A stretch of 54,855 nucleotides of DNA from Armatimonadetes bacterium UBA5352 (GTDB taxonomy: Bacteria; Armatimonadota; Zipacnadia; Zipacnadales; UBA5352): positions 4,358 to 59,212 of the forward strand of contig DHPY01000061.1 of assembly GCA_002411015.1 (NCBI GenBank). Reading direction: 5' to 3'. Within the stretch, counting starts at the first letter, position 1; each line of letters starts with the position of its first letter. The translations under genes and the position numbers were made by a program. Shown in pieces: positions 8,299 to 15,307 of the stretch. Under the pieces are notes generated by a model. The model had not been told where the DNA came from. It saw only the letters and a program-made list of their open reading frames with translations, and searched no databases.

Positions 8299-10454
8299 TG
8301 ACCAACCGTGTCCTGATCGGCGCCAGCACAGGCCCGGGCCTCGAGGGCCTGCAGGCCTTCGTTGCGCTGCGCCTCGGCAACTGCGCGCTCGCTGACCTGC
8401 CCTTCGATCGCGATGAGGCGGTCGCGATGATGCGCTTCTGCCGCGAGCACGAGATCACGCTCTTCCTCTCGGAGCTGGTCTATCGCGGCAGCACGCAGCT
8501 CTACCGGCCGGAGAAGACGAGGATCGCGCGCGATGAGTTCTGGTCGAAGGACGAGCTGAACGCGATCCTCGCGGAGGCGGGCGAGTTCTACGGCGGACGC
8601 ATGACCATCGGCGAGGCGGGCGGGGTGCTCTACTGGCCGAAGCACTACCTCTTCCGCGGCACCGTCGGCGCCTACAGCGCCCTCCCGCCCTGCGATACGA
8701 TGCTGGAGGCGCGCGAGGCCTACCTCGCGTACCTGCGCGAGTTCATCCGCTTTGAGCGCGAGGAGCTGAGCGACGGCCCGCTGATGGACGTGGACTCAAG
8801 CCTCGCATTCCGCTACCACGCTGAGGCGGGCATAGACATCCTCTGCCATGAGGCGCTGCCGGGCGACCCGCACCGGATGCAGGCGGCGATCCGCGGCGCG
8901 GCGCGGGCGTATGACCGGCCCTGGGGCACGCATATCGCGATGGGCTGGTACGGTGGAGTGACTGTGGATGAGCTGTGGATGCGGCGGTGGAAAACCAGCG
9001 TCTGGCACTGCTACCTCACGGGCTCGGAGTTCATCTACCCCGAGAGCGGCCACCTCGCCCTCACCGAGCACCAGACCGGGCGGCATGTGGAGGCGCGAGG
9101 TCCGGAGATGCTTGCCGCCCGCCGCATCCTGCGCGAGGCCTGGCAGTTCTCACTGGTCCATCAGCGGCCGGTAGGGGGGCCGAAGGTGACGCTCGGCATC
9201 CTCTCAGGCTACGGCGACGGCGCCCCGGGGCTGTGGAACCCGTGGGCGTGGGGGCAGTTCCACGGTGAGAAGTGGCTGGCCGGACCGCCGGAGCAGGCGT
9301 GGGAGTTGGTGGATCAACTCCACCGGCGCGAGGAGTGGTCGAACTACACCGTGCAGGGCGAGCGCGACTGGTCCGGCAACCCGCCGTACGGCCAGTACGA
9401 CATCGTGCCGATCGAGGCCGATCTGGAGAAGCTGCAGCGCTACGGCTGCCTCGTGCTCCTCGGCTGGAACACCATGACCGAGGAGTTGTATGCCAAGCTG
9501 AAGGCCTACGTCGAGGGCGGCGGGCGGCTTGTGCTCTCGCTGCCGCACCTGCGGGCCGACGCGGATCGCGGAGCAGAGCCGCAGCTTCTCCGCGGCGGCG
9601 ACTTCAGCGACCTCTGCGGCGTGCGGGTGACGGGAATGCTCGATACGAGCGTGCGCGGCGTGAAGTTCCTGGAGCACTCATCACTGCCCGGCTACCGCCT
9701 CCCGGTGGCGGATGTGAACTGCGACCCGCGCTTCCTCGGTAGCTTCACGCCGGCTGAGGTTGAGCTGACCACCGCGCGCGTGCTGGCCGGGTGGGACGTC
9801 CTCTTCACCGGCGATGCGGAGAAGGTCGCGCAGCAGCCGGTGCTCGTGGAGAACCGCCTCGGCGAGGGCACGGTGCTCCTCGTGACGCTCCGGGAGTATC
9901 CCGCCGATGAAGCGGTAGTCGGCCTGACGCGCGAGTTGCTGCGCGTCGTCTCCGCGGCCGAGCAGGGCGAGCTTCGGCTGATCGGCAGCGACCGCGTGCG
10001 CTACGCGGTCTACGATCTGGAGGATGGCCGCGGGCAGGCCATCTATCTACTGAACACCGATCCTGATTACTCCGCGCCCGCGCGGCTGTGGATGGACGGT
10101 CGGGAGAGCGCGGAGTTCCTCCTGCCCGCCAACGAGTTCGTGGTCACGTATCGGTTCGGTTCCGTGCTCGTCCTCCCGATGGACCGGCGTGTGAACCTAC
10201 AGAGCGCTCGTTGGCGCGATGGCACGCTTGAGCTTGCGCTGCACTCGGTGCTGGCGCAGGAGGTCTGCGTGGAGAACCTCGGCCCGGATGCCGTCACGGT
10301 CGCCCTCAACGGCAGCGTGGCCGAGCTTGCGGCGGGTGCTCTCGATCGCCTGCCACTTGAGCGCTCGGTGCCGCCGGACGCGTTCGGCTACGAGCCGGAG
10401 TTCGCCGACGAGCCTGCGTACGAGGGCGAGATCAACTCACGCACTGCCTACTGA
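8298..10454 (+). CDS. Large glycoside-hydrolase-like protein, family not recognised
   Basis: A 718-residue protein coupled to the esterase by a TGATG overlap, with AGGGAGG upstream. No signal peptide. The N-terminal ~330 residues look like a TIM barrel (LIGASTGPG, ITLFLSELVYRG, PLMDVDSS, THIAMGWYGG, CYLTGSEFIYPE). Residues 390-560 resemble a beta-galactosidase trimerisation / glutamine-amidotransferase-like domain (GCLVLLGWNTM, YVEGGGRLVLSLPHL, GEGTVLLVTLREYP). The C-terminal ~150 residues look all-beta. This GH42-like layout suggests a cytoplasmic glycosidase. Candidate acids are the Asp in MDVDSS and the Glu in GSEFIYPE, but I cannot assign catalytic residues with confidence. Confidence 0.6.
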   Translation: MTNRVLIGASTGPGLEGLQAFVALRLGNCALADLPFDRDEAVAMMRFCREHEITLFLSELVYRGSTQLYRPEKTRIARDEFWSKDELNAILAEAGEFYGGRMTIGEAGGVLYWPKHYLFRGTVGAYSALPPCDTMLEAREAYLAYLREFIRFEREELSDGPLMDVDSSLAFRYHAEAGIDILCHEALPGDPHRMQAAIRGAARAYDRPWGTHIAMGWYGGVTVDELWMRRWKTSVWHCYLTGSEFIYPESGHLALTEHQTGRHVEARGPEMLAARRILREAWQFSLVHQRPVGGPKVTLGILSGYGDGAPGLWNPWAWGQFHGEKWLAGPPEQAWELVDQLHRREEWSNYTVQGERDWSGNPPYGQYDIVPIEADLEKLQRYGCLVLLGWNTMTEELYAKLKAYVEGGGRLVLSLPHLRADADRGAEPQLLRGGDFSDLCGVRVTGMLDTSVRGVKFLEHSSLPGYRLPVADVNCDPRFLGSFTPAEVELTTARVLAGWDVLFTGDAEKVAQQPVLVENRLGEGTVLLVTLREYPADEAVVGLTRELLRVVSAAEQGELRLIGSDRVRYAVYDLEDGRGQAIYLLNTDPDYSAPARLWMDGRESAEFLLPANEFVVTYRFGSVLVLPMDRRVNLQSARWRDGTLELALHSVLAQEVCVENLGPDAVTVALNGSVAELAAGALDRLPLERSVPPDAFGYEPEFADEPAYEGEINSRTAY

Positions 10455-10514
10455 CCGGCAGGTAAGAGCGGGCGCGGGGGAGAAGCCCCGCCGACTGAAA
10501 CGCACTGCTGCTGA

Positions 10515-11513
10515 ATGAGGACGGGATATCGGCTGCGTTACTTCCTTGGGATTGATGGTGGCGGCTCGAAATGTGACGCCGTGTTGCTCGATGAAGAGGG
10601 GACCGTCCTCGGCTGGGGGCGCGGAGGCGCGACCAACTATCGCCCGAGGGAGGACTGTGCGGCGTCGGTCTGCCAGGCGGTGACCGCGGCGGTCGGTGAG
10701 ACGCCGGTGCGCGAACTGTGGGTCGCGCACACATGGATGGCGCAGGGCCTGCGCGAGTGGCTCGGACGGGCCGGCATCGCGGTGCAGGGCACGCTGCGGG
10801 TGCAGGAGTGGGAGATCGCCTACCTCACCGCGGGCCGCACCTGGGGCGTCGCGGTGCATGCAGGCACCGGCTCGTGGGTGCAGATCCGCACGCCGGACGG
10901 CCTCCGCCCGCGCATCGGCGGGATGGGTCCCTTCGTGGGTGACGAGGGCAGCGGCTGGGACATCGGCTTCCGCGGGATCAAGGCCGCTCTGCGCTCCGGG
11001 TGGGCGAAGAAGACGCGCACCAGCCTGGCGCGCGCGGTGCCGCAGGCGATGGGCGTGGTGAACCTCCTCGAGGCGGTGGTGGGGCACCCGATCACGAGCG
11101 GGAAGATCACGCGAGCGCAGATTGCCGCGATCGCCCCCGTGGTCTTCCGCGAGGCACTCGCCGGCGACGCGGTGGCGATGCAGATCGTGGATGACGCGGC
11201 GAGTTCGCTCGCTGAGATGTGCATCCTCCTGCTCGATGACACGGAGGTCGTCGGCCAGGGCTACCCGCTGATCGGGGCCGCAGGGGTCATCCAGAACTCG
11301 CCGCTCTACTGGGGGCTGCTGAAAGGGAAGATCCTGTCCCACGACCCGACGCTCGTGCCCGAGGTCGCTCCGTTCAAGATGGCCGTGGGCGCCGCGATGC
11401 TCGCGATGAAGGGGGCGGGCGCGCCCGTCACGGAGGATGTGCGGTCGCGCATCATGCAGACACAGGCCGCATTCCCGCTGTCGGTCGTGCCGACGCTGCA
11501 ATCACAGGACTGA
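10515..11513 (+). CDS. BadF/BadG-type N-acetylglucosamine kinase-like protein
   Basis: A 332-residue ASKHA-fold ATPase. The phosphate-1 motif FLGIDGGGSKCDAVLLDEEG is near the N terminus. HAGTGSWVQI and GPFVGDEGSGWDIGFRGIKAAL are characteristic of the BcrAD_BadFG sugar-kinase group that includes N-acetylglucosamine kinase. The likely reaction is ATP-dependent phosphorylation of an amino sugar. The ATG at 10515 lacks a clear ribosome binding site and adds about seven residues before the usual YFLGIDGG beginning. The stop overlaps the next ATG (TGATG). Together with two SIS-domain genes downstream, it is the strongest indication that this operon handles an amino sugar. Confidence 0.82.
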   Translation: MRTGYRLRYFLGIDGGGSKCDAVLLDEEGTVLGWGRGGATNYRPREDCAASVCQAVTAAVGETPVRELWVAHTWMAQGLREWLGRAGIAVQGTLRVQEWEIAYLTAGRTWGVAVHAGTGSWVQIRTPDGLRPRIGGMGPFVGDEGSGWDIGFRGIKAALRSGWAKKTRTSLARAVPQAMGVVNLLEAVVGHPITSGKITRAQIAAIAPVVFREALAGDAVAMQIVDDAASSLAEMCILLLDDTEVVGQGYPLIGAAGVIQNSPLYWGLLKGKILSHDPTLVPEVAPFKMAVGAAMLAMKGAGAPVTEDVRSRIMQTQAAFPLSVVPTLQSQD

Positions 11514-12274
11514 TGCACCTGGAGGTGCTGGAAGTGCTGCAACTCGACTACCTGAACCGCGTGCGCGCCCTGCTCGATGATATCGAGCGAAAGAGCGCCG
11601 AGAGCACAGACGCCGCCGCCGAGGCCGTCACTGAGGCGCTGGTGGCGGGCAACCAGCTCTACGTGAGCGCGATGGGCCACGGGATGGAGGGCGACTTCAT
11701 CCACCGCGCCGGCGGGCTCGTCGCCAGCCAGCCGTTCAGCTTCAGCTTCAGCGTGCGCGACCGCGTTGACGGCATCGTGCGCGATCGCGAGCGGCCGGAG
11801 CCGTGGGATGACGTGCAGGAGAACGCGCGCCATGCCGTGCGCAGCAGCCGCATGCGCGCCGGCGACTTCCTGATCACCGGCTCGGTCTCGGGGCGGAGCG
11901 CCGGGCCGATCTCCCTGGCGATTGCCGCGCAGGAGATCGGCGCGAAAGTCATCGGCATCACCTCAATCGAGTACAGCTCGAAGACGCCATCTACGCATGC
12001 CTCAGGCAAGCGGCTGATGGACGTCGCCGATTTCGTGGTGGACAACTGCGCGCCGTTCGGAGATGCGGGGTTGGAGGTCGAGGGGCTGCCGGAGAAGATC
12101 GTGCCGATGTCCGGCGTGGCGACGATCGCCACATGCTGGATGATCCACACGCAGGTGGTGGAGAAGCTGCTGGCACGGGGGCTCGAGCCGAGCTTCTTCC
12201 TGAGCCTCAATCGCCCTGAGGGGCGCGAGTTCAACCAGAAGATGCGCGAGCAGTTCAACCGCCAGGGCTACTGA
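11513..12274 (+). CDS. SIS-domain sugar-binding protein A (UPF0309-like, divergent)
   Basis: A 253-residue protein of the SIS (sugar isomerase) fold. Visible are VSAMGHG in the first strand, the phosphosugar loop GSVSGRS, VIGITSIEYS, HASGKRL and VVDNCAPFGDAGLEV, the last being a hallmark of the UPF0309 group. The start may be the ATG at 11513 that overlaps the kinase stop, or a GTG at 11534 placed eight bases after GGAGG; the latter gives MLQLDYLNRVRALLDDI, closer to the family's usual start. Such proteins bind phosphorylated amino sugars and act as isomerases, deaminases or etherases. It is paralogous to the next gene. Confidence 0.82.
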   Translation: MHLEVLEVLQLDYLNRVRALLDDIERKSAESTDAAAEAVTEALVAGNQLYVSAMGHGMEGDFIHRAGGLVASQPFSFSFSVRDRVDGIVRDRERPEPWDDVQENARHAVRSSRMRAGDFLITGSVSGRSAGPISLAIAAQEIGAKVIGITSIEYSSKTPSTHASGKRLMDVADFVVDNCAPFGDAGLEVEGLPEKIVPMSGVATIATCWMIHTQVVEKLLARGLEPSFFLSLNRPEGREFNQKMREQFNRQGY

Positions 12275-12288
12275 GGGAGTGCGTGCCG

Positions 12289-13026
12289 ATGTCCGCTGAA
12301 GCCTACTTCGACTCCTGTGAGGCCGGTCTGGCGAAGCTGCGCGCTGAGCAGATGGAGAACATCCGGGCCGCCGCCACGCTGCTGGCCGATACGATCGCCG
12401 AGGGGCGGGCTGTGTTCGCCTTCGGCGCCAGTCACTCGTTCATGCTGCCGATGGAGCTGTGCTACCGGACCGGCGGCCTGATGCTCATCAACCCGATCTA
12501 CCCGCACGGGATGGACCTCGGCGTCCGCCCGCTGCCGATGACCTCGCAGATCGAGCGCATCCCGGACTACGGTCGCGTGCTGCTGGAGAACTCAGCCGCG
12601 CGCGAGGGTGACGCACTGCTGATCGCCTCGACCTCCGGCCGGAACGCGGTGGTCATTGACATGGCCCTTGCGGCTCGCGAGCGCGGCATCAGCATCATCG
12701 GCATCACCTCCGTCGAGTACAGCACGAGCGTCCCGAGCCGCCATCCGTCCGGGAAGCGGATGCTGGAGCTTTGCGATGTGGTGGTGGACAACTGCGCGCC
12801 GCTCGGCGATGCCGCAGTGGCCGTGCCCGGTGTCGAGCAGAAGACCGGGCCCCTCTCGTCGGTGCTGGGATGCGCAGTGGTCAACGCGATCGCCTGCCAG
12901 GTGATCGCCGACCTCGTTGAGCGCGGCGTCGAGCCGCCGGTCTACATCAGCGCGAACATGCCTGGCGGCGATGCGCACAACGCTCGCTTGCTCGCCGAGA
13001 ACGCCGACCGCATCCACTTCATGTAG
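12289..13026 (+). CDS. SIS-domain sugar-binding protein B (UPF0309-like)
   Basis: A 245-residue protein starting at an ATG nine bases after GGGAG; a GTG at 12283 is a less likely start. It matches the UPF0309 pattern more closely than its upstream neighbour: FAFGASHSFMLPMELCYRTGG, IASTSGRNAVVIDMAL, IIGITSVEYSTSVPSRHPSGKR, VVDNCAPLGDAA and PPVYISANMPGGDAHN. The tandem arrangement, 14 bases apart, suggests the two SIS proteins form a heteromer or act on successive intermediates. Substrate is probably a phosphosugar supplied by the BadF-type kinase (inference from context). Last gene of the packed operon. Confidence 0.85.
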   Translation: MSAEAYFDSCEAGLAKLRAEQMENIRAAATLLADTIAEGRAVFAFGASHSFMLPMELCYRTGGLMLINPIYPHGMDLGVRPLPMTSQIERIPDYGRVLLENSAAREGDALLIASTSGRNAVVIDMALAARERGISIIGITSVEYSTSVPSRHPSGKRMLELCDVVVDNCAPLGDAAVAVPGVEQKTGPLSSVLGCAVVNAIACQVIADLVERGVEPPVYISANMPGGDAHNARLLAENADRIHFM

Positions 13027-13070
13027 CAGCCGACGCGATCGCACGATCGCGTGCCGAGGAGGGGCTTTCG

Positions 13071-14939
13071 ATGATGCGCATTGGATTCTGCGTTTTCCTG
13101 ACAGTTGCACTCGCGGCCGGCTGCTGGGCGCAGGGCGAGATCACGCGCGAGCAGCTTGGGCGCGAGGTGAAGCTGACGATCCTCGTGGACAAGGTCATGC
13201 AGCCGGTGAACGACTGGGTGACCGAGGAGTGGATGGTGCGCGAGGCGGCGGAGGGGGGCTTCAACGTGTTCTCGCCGCGCCGAGGCTACGAGGACCTCGA
13301 GATGGTGCGCCTGGTGACGGAGTGGTGCGCGAAGTACGGCATCTACCACCTCCCGTGGATGCGCGGGAGCCTCGCCGCCGAGCCCGGGCCGGAGACTGAG
13401 GGCAAGCTGCTGCTGTGGGCGAACGGCCAGGAGCAGCCGCTGTGGAGCCCGAACTCCGACGAGTTCTGGGAGTGGACCACGCAGTATGTGCTCGAGTATG
13501 CCCGCATCAGCGCACAGGACCAGCACCTGATGGGCGTCTTCCTCGACTACGAGAACTACGCCCCGAAGCCGAAGCCCGGCAACCTCTACGACCTCTCGTA
13601 CGATGATGAGATCATGGCTCGCTTCGCTGAGGCGCAGGGGATCGAGCTTCCGGAGCTTGCGGCGGACGCGCGCAAGCCATGGCTCGATGAGCAGGGGCTG
13701 CACGATGAGTTCGACGCATTCCAGGTCGAGCACTGGCGCGAGCGCTGCCGCACGCTGCGCGAGCAGGTGGACGAGCTTGACCCGAACTTCCAGTTCTGCA
13801 TCTACCCCGCACCCGGGACGCCCTTCATGGTGCGCGCGTGCTATCCGGAGTGGTCCACCGAGGCCGCGCCGATCATCCTCGCCGACGCCTCCACCTACGG
13901 CCGCCCCTCGCGCCTGCGGGAGCAGGAGGAGGGGCTGGAGATCAACCGCCAGCGGCTCATCGAGCGGCAGCAGGTGGCGGTGGACGCCGGTGTGCCGTTC
14001 ATCTACACCGGCGGCATAGACCCGGCCGTGACCGGCGCCGATCCCGAGTTCTCCGGCAAGAACGCCGTCGCGATCAGCTCCGTCACCGATGGCTACTGGA
14101 TCTTCTACGAAGGCCCGAGCTACGAGACCACCCATCGCGACTACTTCCGCTGGTTCACCTGGGCGAACCAGGCGATCGCCGAGGGCAATCTGGAGGCCTG
14201 GCGCGGTGCGCGCGAGGAGCCCGAGGACATGGGCCTGACCCTGTTCGGCAGCGCGGGGATCAGCTCACTGGTTGCCCCGCCGATCACCGGCGAGCGCGTC
14301 GAGTACCCGACCGTCCGCCTCCGCCGCGAGAACCTGCTGGTGTTCGCCGCCGAGGCCGGCCGGCCCGCCGGCATCGTGCTCGCGAACCTGCAGATCGGGG
14401 CGCGGGAGGAGCCGATGGTCTGGGAGGTGCGCGATCCATCGAATACGCGAGTGGCCACCGGGCGGGGGGAGATCAATGCGCCTGCCACTGTCAGCTTCAC
14501 GCCTGAGACGACCGGCATCTACACCCTCGGCGCAGTGGCCGGATCGAATGCGTGGGCGGTGGCGAGCGCGAACGTGCCGGTCGGCATCTGGACCGGTGAG
14601 CCCGCCAGCCTCTTCAGCGCCAACAGCGGCATGTACTTCCAGGTGCCGGAGGGCGTGGAGGAGTTCTCGATTACCGCGCGCGGCGTCGGCGGAGAGACCG
14701 TGCGGCTGCGCGTGCTGGGCCCGGATGGCCAGGAGGTCGCGGTCTGCGAGACCACGCCGGAGCAGACGGCCTCCACAGTGACGGTCCGCCCCGGCGAGCA
14801 GGCGGGAGCGGTCTGGTCGCTGGAGGCGGGACGCGCCGCGACCGGCACGCTCGAGGACTACAGCATCAACCTGCAGCCGCCGATCCCGATGGTGCTCTCG
14901 CTCACGCCCGAGCAGGTCTTCGGGACGAAGGTACCTTAG
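13071..14939 (+). CDS. Exported glycosidase-like protein with C-terminal beta-sandwich
   Basis: A 622-residue protein with GAGGAGGGG upstream of tandem ATGs (13071, 13074). The signal peptide (MMRIGFCVFLTVALAAGCWAQ) is about 21 residues; its Cys lies in LAAGC, so lipoprotein processing is also possible. Residues 30-400 look like a TIM barrel, with GVFLDYENY near residue 160 and FCIYPAPGTPF and FIYTGGIDPAV later. The DYEN pair is a candidate catalytic or substrate site. The last ~110 residues resemble a bacterial pre-peptidase-like sandwich (MYFQVPEGVEEFSI, VRLRVLGPDGQEV, VWSLEAG). No glycosidase family assigned. Confidence 0.6.
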   Translation: MMRIGFCVFLTVALAAGCWAQGEITREQLGREVKLTILVDKVMQPVNDWVTEEWMVREAAEGGFNVFSPRRGYEDLEMVRLVTEWCAKYGIYHLPWMRGSLAAEPGPETEGKLLLWANGQEQPLWSPNSDEFWEWTTQYVLEYARISAQDQHLMGVFLDYENYAPKPKPGNLYDLSYDDEIMARFAEAQGIELPELAADARKPWLDEQGLHDEFDAFQVEHWRERCRTLREQVDELDPNFQFCIYPAPGTPFMVRACYPEWSTEAAPIILADASTYGRPSRLREQEEGLEINRQRLIERQQVAVDAGVPFIYTGGIDPAVTGADPEFSGKNAVAISSVTDGYWIFYEGPSYETTHRDYFRWFTWANQAIAEGNLEAWRGAREEPEDMGLTLFGSAGISSLVAPPITGERVEYPTVRLRRENLLVFAAEAGRPAGIVLANLQIGAREEPMVWEVRDPSNTRVATGRGEINAPATVSFTPETTGIYTLGAVAGSNAWAVASANVPVGIWTGEPASLFSANSGMYFQVPEGVEEFSITARGVGGETVRLRVLGPDGQEVAVCETTPEQTASTVTVRPGEQAGAVWSLEAGRAATGTLEDYSINLQPPIPMVLSLTPEQVFGTKVP

Positions 14940-14955
14940 GAGGTCCCTCGGTAGC

Positions 14956-15288
14956 ATGAAGCAGATCAAGGGGACTATCAACGCCGGCGTATGCGGCTTT
15001 GTGACCGAGGCCATCGGATCATCAGATGACGGCCAGCATGTTACGCTGGCGATCACAAGTGACTGCGACAAGGTCCAGCGCCTCGCTGCCCTGGTGCCTG
15101 AACTTGACGCCTACAGCGAGATAGGCGCGGGCTTTGAGGGCGAGTTGCTGCGCCTCGTGCGCGAGCAGATGCGAGGATGCTGCAGCGGGTGCGCTGTGCC
15201 CGCAGGCCTCTTCAAGGCGATGCAGGTCACGGCCGGACTCGCGCTGCCGCGCCCGGTGAGCATCGAGTTCGAGCGGCTGCCTTCGTAG
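14956..15288 (+). CDS. DUF6951-like small protein
   Basis: A 110-residue protein 11 bases after AGGAGGT. It reads INAGVCGFVT, ITSDCDKVQRLAALV, CAVPAGLFKAMQV, TAGLALPRPVSIEF. From memory these blocks match a small family (DUF6951) seen in methanogenic archaea and anaerobic bacteria, with conserved Cys in AGVCGF, SDC and C-x-VP. Here there are extra cysteines (RGCCSGC). Cytoplasmic, function unknown. The cysteine positions hint at metal or cofactor binding, but that is speculative. It follows the exported glycosidase-like gene by 16 bases and converges with the next gene. Confidence 0.7.
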   Translation: MKQIKGTINAGVCGFVTEAIGSSDDGQHVTLAITSDCDKVQRLAALVPELDAYSEIGAGFEGELLRLVREQMRGCCSGCAVPAGLFKAMQVTAGLALPRPVSIEFERLPS

Positions 15289-15307
15289 CTACCTGATCCG
15301 CCGACCT

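Noticed and set aside
10474..10491. GCGGGG/CCCCGC hairpin before the kinase gene as a terminator
   Set aside because: Only six base pairs, no U tract, and it lies inside a coupled operon where a terminator is unlikely.
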